In this document: positions 45,935 to 46,456 of the stretch, piece by piece
Layout of the letters: the number at the start of each line of letters is the position of its first letter
How positions within the stretch are numbered: position 1 is the first letter of the stretch
Assembly: GCF_009795885.1 (NCBI RefSeq)
Contig: NZ_WTEV01000021.1
Location: 1 to 46,456 of the forward strand
DNA from: Gilliamella sp. Pas-s25
GTDB lineage: Bacteria; Pseudomonadota; Gammaproteobacteria; Enterobacterales; Orbaceae
Reading direction: 5' to 3'
DNA length: 46,456 nt
Position numbers and translations under genes: made by a program
The notes under the pieces: generated by a model
Databases searched by the model: none
The model's input: only the letters and a program-made list of their open reading frames with translations
What the model was told of the DNA's origin: nothing

Positions 45935-46159
45935 TTAAGCACCTATTATACCTGTTAATTTCGTTTGCAAGGAATCAAATACTTGAGTTAACATTTTATT
46001 TACAGGAGCATTGGCACCAGTACCAAAAATCACTAACACTACAGCCGAAACACCTGCTGCCACGATTGCGTATTCGATCGCAGTTACACCTTGTTCGCTT
46101 TTAACAAATTTACCTGCAAAATTTCTTACTTGAGCACGAATTGCCGATAAGTACATCAT
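45935..46159 (-). CDS. flp: Flp/Fap-type major pilin
   Basis: A 74-residue Flp pilin. The prepilin peptidase site is SEQG before VTAIEYAIVAAG: Gly24 at -1, Glu and Tyr at +5/+6, the hallmark of Flp pilins. The mature protein of 50 residues has one hydrophobic helix (about 27-47). The ATG at 46159 has AAGGAG six bases upstream. A second ATG follows immediately. First gene of the tad locus, transcribed from the promoter region at 46205-46233. Confidence 0.95.
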   Translation of the reverse strand: MMYLSAIRAQVRNFAGKFVKSEQGVTAIEYAIVAAGVSAVVLVIFGTGANAPVNKMLTQVFDSLQTKLTGIIGA

Positions 46160-46204
46160 AATTTTCTCCTTAAATATTTCTTACAATTTTTATTTAATTA
46201 ATTT

Positions 46205-46233
46205 ACTTTCTTATCGAAAGTTTGAACATTATA
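46205..46233 (-). promoter_or_regulatory. flp promoter -10 and leader inverted repeat
   Basis: On the minus strand TATAAT (46228-46233) is preceded by TGTG, an extended -10; no good -35 is seen at 17 bases. Just downstream, actttc (46205-46210) and gaaagt (46216-46221) form a small inverted repeat in the 5' leader that could be an operator or a hairpin. Confidence 0.5.
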
Positions 46234-46351
46234 CACATATAAATTTAAAATTGCTAATTATTAATCAAAAAATTTCAATCAAACACACCAAACAAATTGA
46301 CTACAATCAATAATATATATAAAAAGCATTACTAACCATGCAATTAGTTAA

Positions 46352-46370
46352 TGGATCGGCTACACTAATT
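46352..46370. repeat. 19-bp element, second copy
   Basis: tggatcggctacactaatt, the exact reverse complement of 66-84. Here it lies between the flp promoter and the start of a plus-strand frame at 46427, and is enclosed by aattagt (46342-46348) and actaatt (46364-46370), which are inverted copies of each other. Confidence 0.5.
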
Positions 46371-46426
46371 TATACAACTTTTTTAAGGGGTAAGGTAAAC
46401 TTATCACCACTAAAAAAGGAACAAAT

Positions 46427-46456
46427 ATGAATAAGATTAAACGCAAAAGACGAACA
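46427..46456 (+). CDS. Start of a plus-strand gene, cut by the window end
   Basis: ATG at 46427 with AAGGA eight bases upstream, followed by ten codons reading MNKIKRKRRT. The very basic start and the good ribosome site suggest a real gene, but nothing can be said of its function. Confidence 0.4.
   Translation, partial: MNKIKRKRRT

Overview
The window looks like the chromosome of an AT-rich gammaproteobacterium. The mix of a cellobiose-type PTS with a GH1 phospho-glucosidase, DUF823-type invasin-like adhesin fragments, SstT, a YiiG-like lipoprotein, ChaB and a complete Tad pilus locus fits the Orbaceae (Gilliamella-like gut symbionts of bees) best. The taxonomic call is an inference from gene content and base composition; no rRNA or marker gene is present.

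Layout. (1) 137-6292, minus strand: a beta-glucoside PTS cluster read as bglA, EIIB, a PRD/EIIB/EIIA-type regulator, EIIA, a small unknown membrane protein and EIIC. (2) 6300-7682: a gene-poor stretch with chaB and a decayed coding remnant. (3) 7683-12077, minus: two secreted leucine-rich-repeat proteins, the larger built from three copies of the same LRR-plus-cap unit, and a truncated adhesin fragment. (4) 12224-16151: a divergent LysR regulator and a plus-strand redox trio (SDR, iron-dependent alcohol dehydrogenase, aldo/keto reductase), with a perfect palindromic LysR box between them and a terminator behind. (5) 16283-17320: a second, internally deleted adhesin pseudogene sharing a 194-bp near-identical block with the first, and a plus-strand gene remnant. 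(6) 17611-21652: acuI, a DUF3829 lipoprotein and sstT. (7) 21839-26468, minus: a translationally overlapping pair, SWIM zinc-finger protein then a 1096-residue helical-repeat protein. (8) 26602-32133, minus: a 5-oxoproline utilisation operon (NRAMP-like permease, PxpA, fused PxpB-PxpC, fused biotin carboxylase-BCCP). (9) 32134-33144: about 1 kb without genes. (10) 33145-46159, minus: a full Tad (tight adherence) locus read from flp as tadA, B, C, D, rcpC, rcpA, tadZ, E, F, G, a broken unknown ORF and tadV.

How the genes fit together. Regions 1, 4 and 8 are metabolic modules: uptake and cleavage of a phosphorylated beta-glucoside, reduction/oxidation of a carbonyl or polyol, and 5-oxoproline breakdown. 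Regions 3, 5 and 10 are surface functions: LRR proteins, adhesins and Tad pili. The accessory stretch from about 7.3 to 19 kb shows repeated decay: duplicated adhesin pieces, two copies of a 101-bp element that ends in the same coding tail, and orphan gene ends. No tRNA, rRNA, CRISPR array, intact insertion sequence or riboswitch was recognised. The strongest leads for unexplored biology are the SWIM/1096-residue pair with its inverted-repeat control region, the concatenated LRR protein, the frameshifted ORF coupled to tadV, and the small membrane protein inside the PTS operon.
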